Assembly: GCA_900770845.1 (NCBI GenBank)
Contig: CAAGLS010000254.1
Coordinates: forward strand, 1-14,662
Direction of reading: 5' to 3'
DNA length: 14,662 nucleotides
Origin: an uncultured Prevotella sp.
Lineage (GTDB): Bacteria; Bacteroidota; Bacteroidia; Bacteroidales; Bacteroidaceae
In this document: positions 1 through 6,226 of the stretch, piece after piece
How positions within the stretch are numbered: position 1 is the stretch's first letter
How the letters are laid out: the number at the start of each line of letters is the position of its first letter
Notes under the pieces: model-generated
Database searches by the model: none
The model's input: only the letters and a program-made list of their open reading frames with translations
Told to the model about the DNA's origin: nothing
Position numbers and translations under genes: made by a program

Positions 1-284
1 CTTACTTGGTATTTTCTTGCCAAAGCCTTGTTTTTAGACTGGGAGATGTCGACCACGCGATAGACGACTTGTCGTGACTTCAACTCCTTGGCAAACGAAG
101 CCCTCACCACCTTGCTTGCGGAAGCCTCGATGTCGTTGCAGGTCTGACACCGCACCTTGCCATGAAAATAAAGAACCTCTACATAGGTTGTTGGTGACTT
201 CCGAGGGGCTGAGGACATCCGCAATGGAGATATGGCCAACAGCATCAAAGTCATGAACAGATAAATCTTGAAGAACTTCATCAT
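1..284 (-). CDS. arsF: ArsF-family exported thioredoxin-fold protein (partial, runs off left edge)
   Basis: This minus-strand frame opens at 284 and stays open to the window edge: 94 codons, no stop, C-terminus missing. Residues 4-26 form a hydrophobic export signal ending near SSA. A conserved-looking stretch follows, VEVLYFHGKVRCQTC, with a CxxC pair at C46 and C49, and later a VVDISQSKNKALARKYQV segment. The strand plus YFHG...RCxTC pattern is that of small thioredoxin-like proteins that Bacteroidota carry in arsenic operons, annotated in databases as ArsF family (nitrophenyl nitroreductase subunit). A redox role at the cell envelope is inferred. It lies 71 nt downstream of arsR on the same strand, which supports the assignment. 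ATG at 281 is an equally possible start, one codon later. The exact biochemical role is not established by sequence. Confidence 0.72.
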   Translation of the reverse strand, partial: MMKFFKIYLFMTLMLLAISPLRMSSAPRKSPTTYVEVLYFHGKVRCQTCNDIEASASKVVRASFAKELKSRQVVYRVVDISQSKNKALARKYQV

Positions 285-291
285 GTTAGTT

Positions 292-313
292 GTTTGTAAA
301 ACTACGAATAAAT
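292..313 (-). promoter_or_regulatory. operator/promoter-like site upstream of arsF
   Basis: On the minus strand this 22-nt stretch contains TTTATTCGTA followed by a T-rich half ending CAAAC. It matches the site in front of arsR (714-735) at about 17 of 22 positions. It holds TAGTTTTA, one base off the TAnnTTTG promoter element, and ends 8 nt before the arsF start. This suggests a second ArsR-responsive site or internal promoter; that role is inferred from the match. Confidence 0.45.
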
Positions 314-314
314 A

Positions 315-349
315 CCTTATTATATAAGGCGGACAGCCAGCCCGCCTTG
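315..349 (-). terminator. hairpins between arsR and arsF (possible attenuator)
   Basis: Two small stems lie in the 71-nt arsR-arsF gap. On the minus strand GGCGG pairs with CCGCC across a 9-nt loop, directly followed by CCTTAT / ATAAGG with a 3-nt loop and A/T-rich DNA. The first stem followed by TTATAT could act as a weak terminator or processing site that lowers arsF expression relative to arsR. There is no proper T-run, so confidence is low. Confidence 0.3.
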
Positions 350-355
350 TGCCAT

Positions 356-691
356 CTACTTCGTGTCGCAACCGCAGCTGCCGCCTTTGATTTCATTGGC
401 GAAGAAATCGGAGAACAGCTCACGGGCATACTGCCAGTTGTCGCGGTTGATGCAATACCTCACCTTAGGCGCCTCGATGGTGCCTTGGATGAGACCCGCG
501 TCCTTGAGTTCCTTGAGGTGCTGGCTCACGGTGGCCTTGGCGATGGGCAACTCTTCGTGGATGTCACCGAAGTAGCATTCCTGCTGCCAGGCCAAGAACT
601 GCAATACCTGTATCCTCGCCGGATGGGCGAGGGCTTTGGCGAAGCGAGCTATCTGCTCCGCCTTGAGGCTATAGTCTTTCTTTGCGTCCAT
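356..691 (-). CDS. arsR: ArsR/SmtB-family metalloregulator
   Basis: The 111-residue protein is a winged-helix repressor of the ArsR family, which releases operator DNA on binding As(III)/Sb(III) or a similar thiophilic ion. The helix-turn-helix spans roughly residues 42-66 (FGDIHEELPIAKATVSQHL), preceded by ALAHPARIQVLQFL. Candidate metal thiols are C39, just before the recognition region, C80, and a C-terminal CxC at C106 and C108. An upstream extension to 751 would add 20 residues, but it would read through the promoter, so the ATG at 691 (MDAKKDYSL) is preferred. It is first in an operon with the ArsF-like gene, 71 nt away, and is probably autoregulated through the palindrome at 715-730. 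The ligand could be another metal; arsenic is inferred from the neighbour. Confidence 0.88.
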   Translation of the reverse strand: MDAKKDYSLKAEQIARFAKALAHPARIQVLQFLAWQQECYFGDIHEELPIAKATVSQHLKELKDAGLIQGTIEAPKVRYCINRDNWQYARELFSDFFANEIKGGSCGCDTK

Positions 692-713
692 GGGTTCTCT
701 TATTCTTCTTTTC

Positions 714-748
714 GTTCGCAAATTTACGAATAAACTCCGAACAACAAG
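714..748 (-). promoter_or_regulatory. arsR promoter with overlapping palindromic operator
   Basis: Reading the minus strand, TAAATTTG (726 to 719) fits the Bacteroidota -7 element TAnnTTTG, with TTG at 747-745 placed 18 nt upstream. Coincident with the -7 element is a 16-bp imperfect palindrome, TTCGCAAATTTACGAA on the plus strand (715-730), paired at 7 of 8 positions. A repressor bound there would block RNA polymerase, as expected for ArsR autoregulation. The leader would be about 20 nt. Confidence 0.62.
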
Positions 749-819
749 CACCCTGTTCCAAGTTTAACGATATTTTACATCCGTCGGGCATTAAGCTACT
801 GTTCAGCGAATCGCTGTTT

Positions 820-1019
820 TTAAGGCCGGTTCTAAAAATTAGGTTGAGAAAATTAGACGATACGGAGACATGTTGTTTCGGTCGCCTTCTGCATCTATCG
901 GTCTCAAAACGTCAAGTCTCATCGGTCGTGTAGCCCGCTACACTCCCTCTTCAACTTACGTTTTGAGACTCGATATCTTGCAGAAGGCGCCGCGACCTAA
1001 TTTTTAGAACCGACCTTAA
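820..1019. mobile_element. MITE-like inverted-repeat element with TTAA flanks
   Basis: A 192-bp element (824-1015) is flanked on both sides by TTAA (820-823 and 1016-1019). Its ends share the core GGTTCTAAAAATTAGGT in inverted orientation, with the outer GGYCGG differing at one base. Inside is a second inverted repeat: GCCTTCTGCA (884-893) with TGCAGAAGGC (979-988), and GTCTCAAAACGT (901-912) with ACGTTTTGAGAC (958-969). The centre is GTGTAGC-CC-GCTACAC (928-943). It has no convincing reading frame. The size, terminal repeats and possible target duplication fit a miniature non-autonomous transposable element. The same end sequence recurs at 14498-14520. The transposase family is unknown. Confidence 0.68.
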
Positions 1020-1032
1020 AAGACACACCCAA

Positions 1033-1086
1033 CTGCAGGGTCCGTGTAGGTAGGGTTAGGACCGGCGCAAGGCACGGTCCCTGCAG
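1033..1086 (-). repeat. REP-like palindromic repeat
   Basis: CTGCAGGG plus CCGTG at 1033-1046 is mirrored at 1073-1086 with one mismatch. Inside, GGACCG (1059-1064) pairs with CGGTCC (1075-1080). Read on the minus strand, the core is CCGTGCCTTGCGCCGG, one of a set of related GC-rich hairpins in this window (3266, 7848, 7951, 8148). Confidence 0.6.
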
Positions 1087-1206
1087 CGGGTTCTTTGCAC
1101 TTCCCTGCCTCCCAAGGATAGGGGACTTCAAGCCTATGGGGGGTGGATGATTGCGGATAGTCTTTTTTTTTGTTTGCTGCCGTGTTCCCGTGTGCAAAAA
1201 AAGTTG

Positions 1207-1214
1207 TATCTTTG
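1207..1214 (+). promoter_or_regulatory. umuD -7 promoter element
   Basis: TATCTTTG fits TAnnTTTG and lies 14 nt before the umuD ATG, so the leader would be about 10 nt. No good TTTG lies at the usual distance upstream (TGTTC at 1183-1187 is the nearest). This may mean the promoter is weak or activator-dependent. No SOS-box sequence I can recognise is present. Confidence 0.5.
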
Positions 1215-1228
1215 CATCATATAGGAAT

Positions 1229-1657
1229 ATGAGAATCATAAAAGGAGAATTTTCCAAGGAATTGGCGCTGCAGCTCTCGCCCTCGATCAAGGCCGGATTT
1301 CCCAGTCCGGCCGAGGACTACATGCACGACACAATAGACTTCAATCGCGACATCATCAAGAATCCCGAAGCCACGTTCTACGGGGTGGTGTCGGGCGACT
1401 CGATGATCGACGCGGGCATCAACGATGGCGACATAGCCGTGATTGACCGTTCGGTGGAGCCCGCCGACGGCGACATCATTGTGGCCTTTGTCAACGAAGA
1501 GTTCACCATCAAATACCTTGACCTCACCCATCGCGAGGAGGGCTACATCGAGCTGCGCCCAGCCAACAGGAACTACAAGCCCATACGCATCGACAGCCTC
1601 GACGACTTCAAGGTGTGGGGCGTGGTGGTGTGGACCATCAAGAAGTGGAAGCGATAA
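1229..1657 (+). CDS. umuD: UmuD-like self-cleaving SOS mutagenesis protein
   Basis: This 142-residue member of the LexA/UmuD S24 peptidase family is, by family knowledge, cleaved by its own Ser-Lys dyad when RecA filaments form; the processed dimer joins UmuC as polymerase V. The cleavage region AGFPSPAEDY is present, with the scissile bond predicted between A22 and G23. The nucleophile is S58 in SGDSMID and the general base K95 in FTIKYL. It has no N-terminal DNA-binding domain, so it is not LexA. A start at 1151 is possible but would begin upstream of the -7 promoter element; the ATG at 1229 gives the normal family length. It ends at 1657 and umuC begins at the next base, so translation is very likely coupled. 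Confidence 0.9.
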   Translation: MRIIKGEFSKELALQLSPSIKAGFPSPAEDYMHDTIDFNRDIIKNPEATFYGVVSGDSMIDAGINDGDIAVIDRSVEPADGDIIVAFVNEEFTIKYLDLTHREEGYIELRPANRNYKPIRIDSLDDFKVWGVVVWTIKKWKR

Positions 1658-2941
1658 ATGAAGTATTATGCCATCTGCGACTGCGACAACTGCTATGTGA
1701 GTTGTGAGCGCGTGTTCCGTCCCGACCTCGAAGGCAAGCCCGTTGTTGTACTGAGCAACAACGATGGCTGCGTCGTGGCCCGCAGCGCCGAGGCCAAGCG
1801 GCTCGGCATCAAGGCCGGCACGCCCTACTACCAGTTGGCCACGCTCTTTCCCGGTGTGAAGATAGCCGTGTTCTCAAGCAACTATGAGCTCTACGGCGAG
1901 TTGACGGGGCGCGTGATGGCCATCGTGCGCCAGATGGCTCCCCAATGTTTCCGCTACAGCATCGACGAGGCCTTCTGCATCCTCGACGGCTTCACCCCCG
2001 AGCAACTCGCAGCCTGGGGACATGGACTCCACGACCGCATACTGCGCAGCGTGGGCATACCCGTGAGCATCGGCATTGCACCCACGAAGACACTGGCAAA
2101 GATGGCCAGCCACTACGCCAAGCACTACAGGGGCTACCACCACGTGTGCCTCATCGACACAGAGGAGAAACGGCGCAAGGCCCTGCAGCTCTATCCCATC
2201 GACGAGGTATGGGGCATAGGCCGACGCTACTGCAAGCGCTTGGAGAACCTGCAGGTGAAGACGGCGTGGGACTTCGCGCAGCACAACCGCGACTGGCTGA
2301 GGCTGACCTTTGGCAACATCGTGATAGAGCGCACGTGGCGCGAGCTCAACGGCGAGGATTGTGTGCCTGACGAGCAGGTGACGTGGCGACGCAATATGTG
2401 CGTGAGCCGGTCGTTCGACGGGATGATCACCGACCGTGGGCTGCTGGCCACCCACATCGCCAACTTCGCTGCCCACTGCGCGGAGAAGCTCCGCCGGCAA
2501 AGCACACTGGCCTCGGTGGTCGGCGTGTTTATCGACACCAACCACTTCCGCGACGACCTGCCGCAATACTGGAACATGACCGACGTGGCCCTGGCCACGC
2601 CCACCGACTCCACGATGGTCATCATCAAGGCGGCCAACAGATGCCTGCGCCTCCTCTTCCGCACGGGCTACCACTATAAGCGGGCGGGAGTGGTCGTGAT
2701 GGGCATCACACCGCGCCGCCCCCTGCAACTCAACATGTTTGGCGACAGCCCGGAGCAACGCGAGAAGACGGCCAAGCTCAACCGTGCCGTCGACCGCATC
2801 AACCGGGTCAACGGCCCCGAGACGGTCATCATGGCCGCGCAGCAATATCCCGGTGGGAAGAACTTCTCTGATGTCATCAAGCACGACTTCAAGAGTCCCA
2901 ATCCCACAACACGCTGGAGCGACATCATCCGACTGAAATGA
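1658..2941 (+). CDS. umuC: UmuC-like Y-family DNA polymerase (Pol V catalytic subunit)
   Basis: The 427-residue protein begins YYAICDCDNCYVSCERVF, the metal-binding palm start of Y-family polymerases (D8). It continues with KPVVVLSNNDGCVVARS (finger region) and YSIDEAF, carrying the catalytic D103-E104 pair. The thumb helix-hairpin-helix is around PIDEVWGIGRRYCKRL, followed by the little-finger domain and the UmuC-specific C-terminal end. All catalytic acidic residues are present, so it should be active. It performs error-prone synthesis across lesions as a complex with processed UmuD. The ATG starts directly after the umuD stop with no gap. No terminator with a T-run is seen within 100 nt downstream. 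Confidence 0.93.
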   Translation: MKYYAICDCDNCYVSCERVFRPDLEGKPVVVLSNNDGCVVARSAEAKRLGIKAGTPYYQLATLFPGVKIAVFSSNYELYGELTGRVMAIVRQMAPQCFRYSIDEAFCILDGFTPEQLAAWGHGLHDRILRSVGIPVSIGIAPTKTLAKMASHYAKHYRGYHHVCLIDTEEKRRKALQLYPIDEVWGIGRRYCKRLENLQVKTAWDFAQHNRDWLRLTFGNIVIERTWRELNGEDCVPDEQVTWRRNMCVSRSFDGMITDRGLLATHIANFAAHCAEKLRRQSTLASVVGVFIDTNHFRDDLPQYWNMTDVALATPTDSTMVIIKAANRCLRLLFRTGYHYKRAGVVVMGITPRRPLQLNMFGDSPEQREKTAKLNRAVDRINRVNGPETVIMAAQQYPGGKNFSDVIKHDFKSPNPTTRWSDIIRLK

Positions 2942-3406
2942 ACGAAGAGAACCTAAAGCCCCTCCCCTTATTCAAACTACCTACCCCAACCTACCTAAGC
3001 CATCTGCCCTACCACCCTACAAAAGGAGATCTCTTGGCGATTCCCCACACAGATCCTGGGGATTCCACAGGAAACAGAAACTATCTGCGTAATCTGCGAG
3101 CCAGGACACCACGCATTCTTTCGGCTCAACGGAAAATCCGTGGGATCAGAAAAGTTGGGGCGTTTCTTTAAGGCAGTGCCTCGTGCTGGGGCCCACCCTT
3201 AACCCCAATCACCCTTCATTGGAATCGCGTACATCCAACTGCATGTTCCCATAACGTGTCCGCTTGCAGGGGCCGTGCCTCGTGCCGGCCCCAAAATTCG
3301 ATGCCATCGGCCTGCCCAACTGGCCATAAACTTACCATGAATCCACGGACAATATCAGCTGTGCCATTCCTTCTCTCTTAGCTGAAACCCTTAATTTTCC
3401 ACGAAT
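2942..3406. other. non-coding stretch between umuC and susC
   Basis: No convincing gene is seen in this stretch. It starts with C-rich, low-complexity DNA. TCCCCA / TGGGGA (around 3042-3063) can form a small stem without a T-tail. Two GC-rich repeats related to the REP-like family lie near 3173-3195 and 3266-3292. Short complementary pieces ATCCGTGG (near 3137) and CCACGGA (near 3343) are present but weak. Confidence 0.5.
3266..3292 (+). repeat. REP-like palindromic repeat
   Basis: GGGGCCG (3269-3275) pairs perfectly with CGGCCCC (3286-3292) around TGCCTCGTGC, preceded by GCA. It is the clearest member of the dispersed hairpin family, whose core resembles GCCGTGCCTTGCGCCGGC. A degenerate relative, CAGTGCCTCGTGCTG, lies about 90 nt upstream (near 3174). 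Confidence 0.6.
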
Positions 3407-3440
3407 TTCTTGTCCGCTACACATTATTTTTATATATTTG
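3407..3440 (+). promoter_or_regulatory. susC promoter
   Basis: TATATTTG (3433-3440) fits TAnnTTTG, and TTCTTG (3407-3412) supplies a -33-like element with a 20-nt spacer. The predicted leader to the ATG at 3479 is about 34 nt and A-rich. No regulator gene or anti-sigma/ECF pair lies next to it. Confidence 0.55.
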
Positions 3441-3478
3441 TTGGCGAATAACTTTACAACTGAAAAAGCCCTGACAAT

Positions 3479-6208
3479 ATGCAACGAAAACTACCGACTT
3501 TAGGAATCCTCGCCCTATGGGCTTGCTTGCCCGCCTGCGGCCAAGTGAGTGTACATATCGAAAGTGATTCCCTACGCATTGGATCTACCGACGTGGTGAC
3601 GGAGGACCGCATGAACAAGGGACTCGTCAACACCGCCCTCAACGCCCTCAGCGGCCAGGCGGCGGGCGTGAGTGTGTCGGCAAATGGAGCCGACCGCATG
3701 GCCATGCTCTCCAGTGTGCGCGTGCGCGGCACTACTTCCCTTACCGGAGGCAACGACCCGCTCGTCATCATCGATGGGGTCAACTCCGACCTCGCCACTC
3801 TCTCCAGCATCTATCCAGCCGACATCGAGAGCTTCACCATTCTGAAGAACGCCGCCGAGACAGCGCAGTATGGCTCGCGCGGCGCATCGGGCGTGATAGA
3901 GGTGAAGACCAAGCAGGGACACGCCGGACAGTTCCATATCTCCTACGATGGCAACATCGGCTTCGAGGCGGCCTACAAGGACATCGACATGCTCGACGCC
4001 AAGGGCTATGCGGCCCATGCCAGGGAGTTGGGTGTGGCCTACAACGACGGCGGCTTCGACACCGACTTCCAAAAAGAGATACGGCACACGGGATTCGTGC
4101 AGAACCACCACATCGCCTTCTCCGGCGGAACCGAGCAAAGCAACTATCGGGCATCGGTGGGCGTGATGGACCACAACGCCGTGATAAGAATCAACGACTA
4201 CCTCAATTTCGTGGCCAAGTTCGACCTCACGCAGATGGCTTTCAACGACTTCCTCAAGGTGGATCTCGGGGCTTTCGGCACCTCCTCGAAAAGCCACGGC
4301 ATCTTCGACGAGCAGAAGCTGTTCTATTCGGCATGCACGCAGAATCCCACCTTCAGCTATGAGCCCACGGCGGGCGGGAGCTGGCAGAAGAACTCCACAG
4401 CCAGCCAAATCACCCCGCCCGGAGCCCTCGTCAACGAGCGCAATGACGAGAAGCTGCAGAACTTCAACACCCACCTGCGCCTCGACTTCGACCTGATGAG
4501 GCTCTTCGAGCCGCGGGCACGCAGAAACAACACACTCCATCTGGCCCTCTTCGGCAGCTACAGCTACAGCAACACCGAGAACGCCCAGTTCTGCCCCACT
4601 TGGGTGTGGGCGCAGGGACAAGCCTACCGCGGCAACATGAAGACCGACGACTGGCTCGCCAACGCCATGCTCTCCTATTCCCGCACGGCGGGCATACACC
4701 ATTTTGAGGTGACGCTCATGGGAGAATACCAAAAGACCAAACGCGACGGCTTCTGGACACTCGTGAAGGGATTCACCGACAACGAGGTGGGCTACTACAA
4801 TTTGGGAGCCGGCAGCATCCGCCCCTACGGCGGCACGGCCTCCGACTTTGAGGATCCCGCGCTGGCCTCCTTCATGGGCAGCTTCAACTATACGCTCCTC
4901 GACCGCTACAACATCGCCCTCACCATGCGCGACGACGGCAGCAACATGGTGGGGCGCGACAACCGGTGGGGCGTGTTCCCCTCGGTGTCGCTCTCGTGGG
5001 ACGTGCTGAAGGACATCAGCCGATGGCTGTCGCCACGGGGAAAGGAGGTGCTGACGCTCCTCAAGCTGCGCACGGGTTACGGACTCACCGGCAATCTCGA
5101 CGCCGTCACCTCCTACTACACCAAGAACCTGATGCAGCCCATCGGCGTGGTGAGCCACAACGGCTCGCCCACCGTGACCTTTGGAATGGCGCGCAACGTC
5201 AATCCCGACCTGAAATGGGAGACGCGCTCCACATTCAACATCGGCATGGACTTGGGCCTGTTCCGCAACCGCATGGTGTTCACAGCCGAATACTACTATT
5301 CGCGAACCCGCGACATGCTCTATGAATACGATGTGCCCACACCGCCCTACCCCTACGACAAGCTGCTGGCCAACATCGGCAAGATGAGCAACGCCGGCTT
5401 TGAGCTTGGCCTCGGAGCCACGCCCATACAGCGGCGCGACATGGAACTCAACATCAATGTGAACCTGGCTTGGCAGCGCAACAAGCTGCTCTCGCTCTCG
5501 GGCGACTACAACGGCACCCACATGACCGCCTCGCAGTATACCGCCATAGGCAGCCTGAACGGAGCCGGATTCCACGGCGGCAACAACAAGATCGTCTATC
5601 AGATTGTGGGCCAGCCCTTGGGTGTGTTCTATCTGCCCCACTGCACCGGATTGGTCAAGAATGCCGACGGAAGCTACAGCTACGCCATCGCCGACCTCGA
5701 CCACAACGGAGAGGTGAACATCGAGGACGGTGGCGACCGCTACGTGGCCGGACAGGCTACGCCCAAGGTGACGCTCGGCTCCAACATATCCTTCCGCTAC
5801 AAGGACTTCGACGTGTCGCTGCAGATGAACGGCGCGTTCGGACACAAAATCTACAACGGAACCGCACTCAGCTACATGAACATGTCGAGCTTCCCCGACT
5901 ACAACGTCATGGCAAAGGCTCCCGGACGCAACATCAAGGACCAGACGGCCACCGACTATTGGCTGGAGGACGGCGACTACCTCAACTTCGACTATCTCAC
6001 CGTGGGCTGGAATGTGCCCGTACGCTCCAAGTACATCAGTGGACTGCGCATAGCCTGCTCTGTCAACAACCTTGCCACCATCACCTCCTACAGCGGCATC
6101 ACTCCGATGATCAACAGCTACGTGGCCAACAACACCCTCGGCATCGACGACAAGCGGTCCTATCCCGCCTATCGCAGCTACAGCGTGGCTCTGAGCATCT
6201 CGTTCTAA
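3479..6208 (+). CDS. SusC/RagA-family TonB-dependent outer-membrane transporter, short N-terminus
   Basis: The 909-residue protein has a signal peptide (about residues 1-22), a plug domain (about 39-148) and a long beta-barrel ending in SYSVALSISF, with a terminal aromatic as usual for outer-membrane barrels. Plug motifs are ALSGQAAGVSV, VRVRGTTSL, PLVIIDGV and DIESFTILKNAAETAQYGSRGASGVIEVKT. The late DLDHNGEVNIEDGGDRYV segment is typical of SusC proteins. It should import a bulky nutrient such as an oligosaccharide or peptide with the SusD-like partner 18 nt downstream. It lacks the N-terminal carboxypeptidase-regulatory-like domain and the usual TonB-box-like VVVGYGT stretch, so it is shorter than common SusC proteins of about 1000 residues. 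The signal peptide contains LPAC (17-20), which resembles a lipobox, though lipidation is unlikely for a barrel. The substrate cannot be told. Confidence 0.92.
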   Translation: MQRKLPTLGILALWACLPACGQVSVHIESDSLRIGSTDVVTEDRMNKGLVNTALNALSGQAAGVSVSANGADRMAMLSSVRVRGTTSLTGGNDPLVIIDGVNSDLATLSSIYPADIESFTILKNAAETAQYGSRGASGVIEVKTKQGHAGQFHISYDGNIGFEAAYKDIDMLDAKGYAAHARELGVAYNDGGFDTDFQKEIRHTGFVQNHHIAFSGGTEQSNYRASVGVMDHNAVIRINDYLNFVAKFDLTQMAFNDFLKVDLGAFGTSSKSHGIFDEQKLFYSACTQNPTFSYEPTAGGSWQKNSTASQITPPGALVNERNDEKLQNFNTHLRLDFDLMRLFEPRARRNNTLHLALFGSYSYSNTENAQFCPTWVWAQGQAYRGNMKTDDWLANAMLSYSRTAGIHHFEVTLMGEYQKTKRDGFWTLVKGFTDNEVGYYNLGAGSIRPYGGTASDFEDPALASFMGSFNYTLLDRYNIALTMRDDGSNMVGRDNRWGVFPSVSLSWDVLKDISRWLSPRGKEVLTLLKLRTGYGLTGNLDAVTSYYTKNLMQPIGVVSHNGSPTVTFGMARNVNPDLKWETRSTFNIGMDLGLFRNRMVFTAEYYYSRTRDMLYEYDVPTPPYPYDKLLANIGKMSNAGFELGLGATPIQRRDMELNINVNLAWQRNKLLSLSGDYNGTHMTASQYTAIGSLNGAGFHGGNNKIVYQIVGQPLGVFYLPHCTGLVKNADGSYSYAIADLDHNGEVNIEDGGDRYVAGQATPKVTLGSNISFRYKDFDVSLQMNGAFGHKIYNGTALSYMNMSSFPDYNVMAKAPGRNIKDQTATDYWLEDGDYLNFDYLTVGWNVPVRSKYISGLRIACSVNNLATITSYSGITPMINSYVANNTLGIDDKRSYPAYRSYSVALSISF

Positions 6209-6226
6209 AACCCAACAATATTATAT

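Noticed and set aside
290..733. 147-codon plus-strand frame opposite arsR
   Set aside because: Antisense shadow; the minus strand shows a complete ArsR domain with promoter.
799..811. 13-nt inverted match to 8206-8218 (CTGTTCAGCGAAT)
   Set aside because: A 13-mer match is expected a few times by chance in a window this long; no extended similarity.
1151..1228. upstream extension of umuD
   Set aside because: It would start before the -7 promoter box and adds a cysteine-rich peptide absent from the family.
2938..3171. 77-codon plus-strand frame overlapping the umuC stop by ATGA
   Set aside because: Low-complexity, proline-rich start (LPLFKLPTPTYLSHLPYHP) with no domain and no codon bias like its neighbours; looks like chance open sequence.
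3572..5845. 757-codon minus-strand open frame opposite susC
   Set aside because: Long antisense frame caused by GC-rich codon bias of susC; histidine- and valine-heavy composition without motifs.
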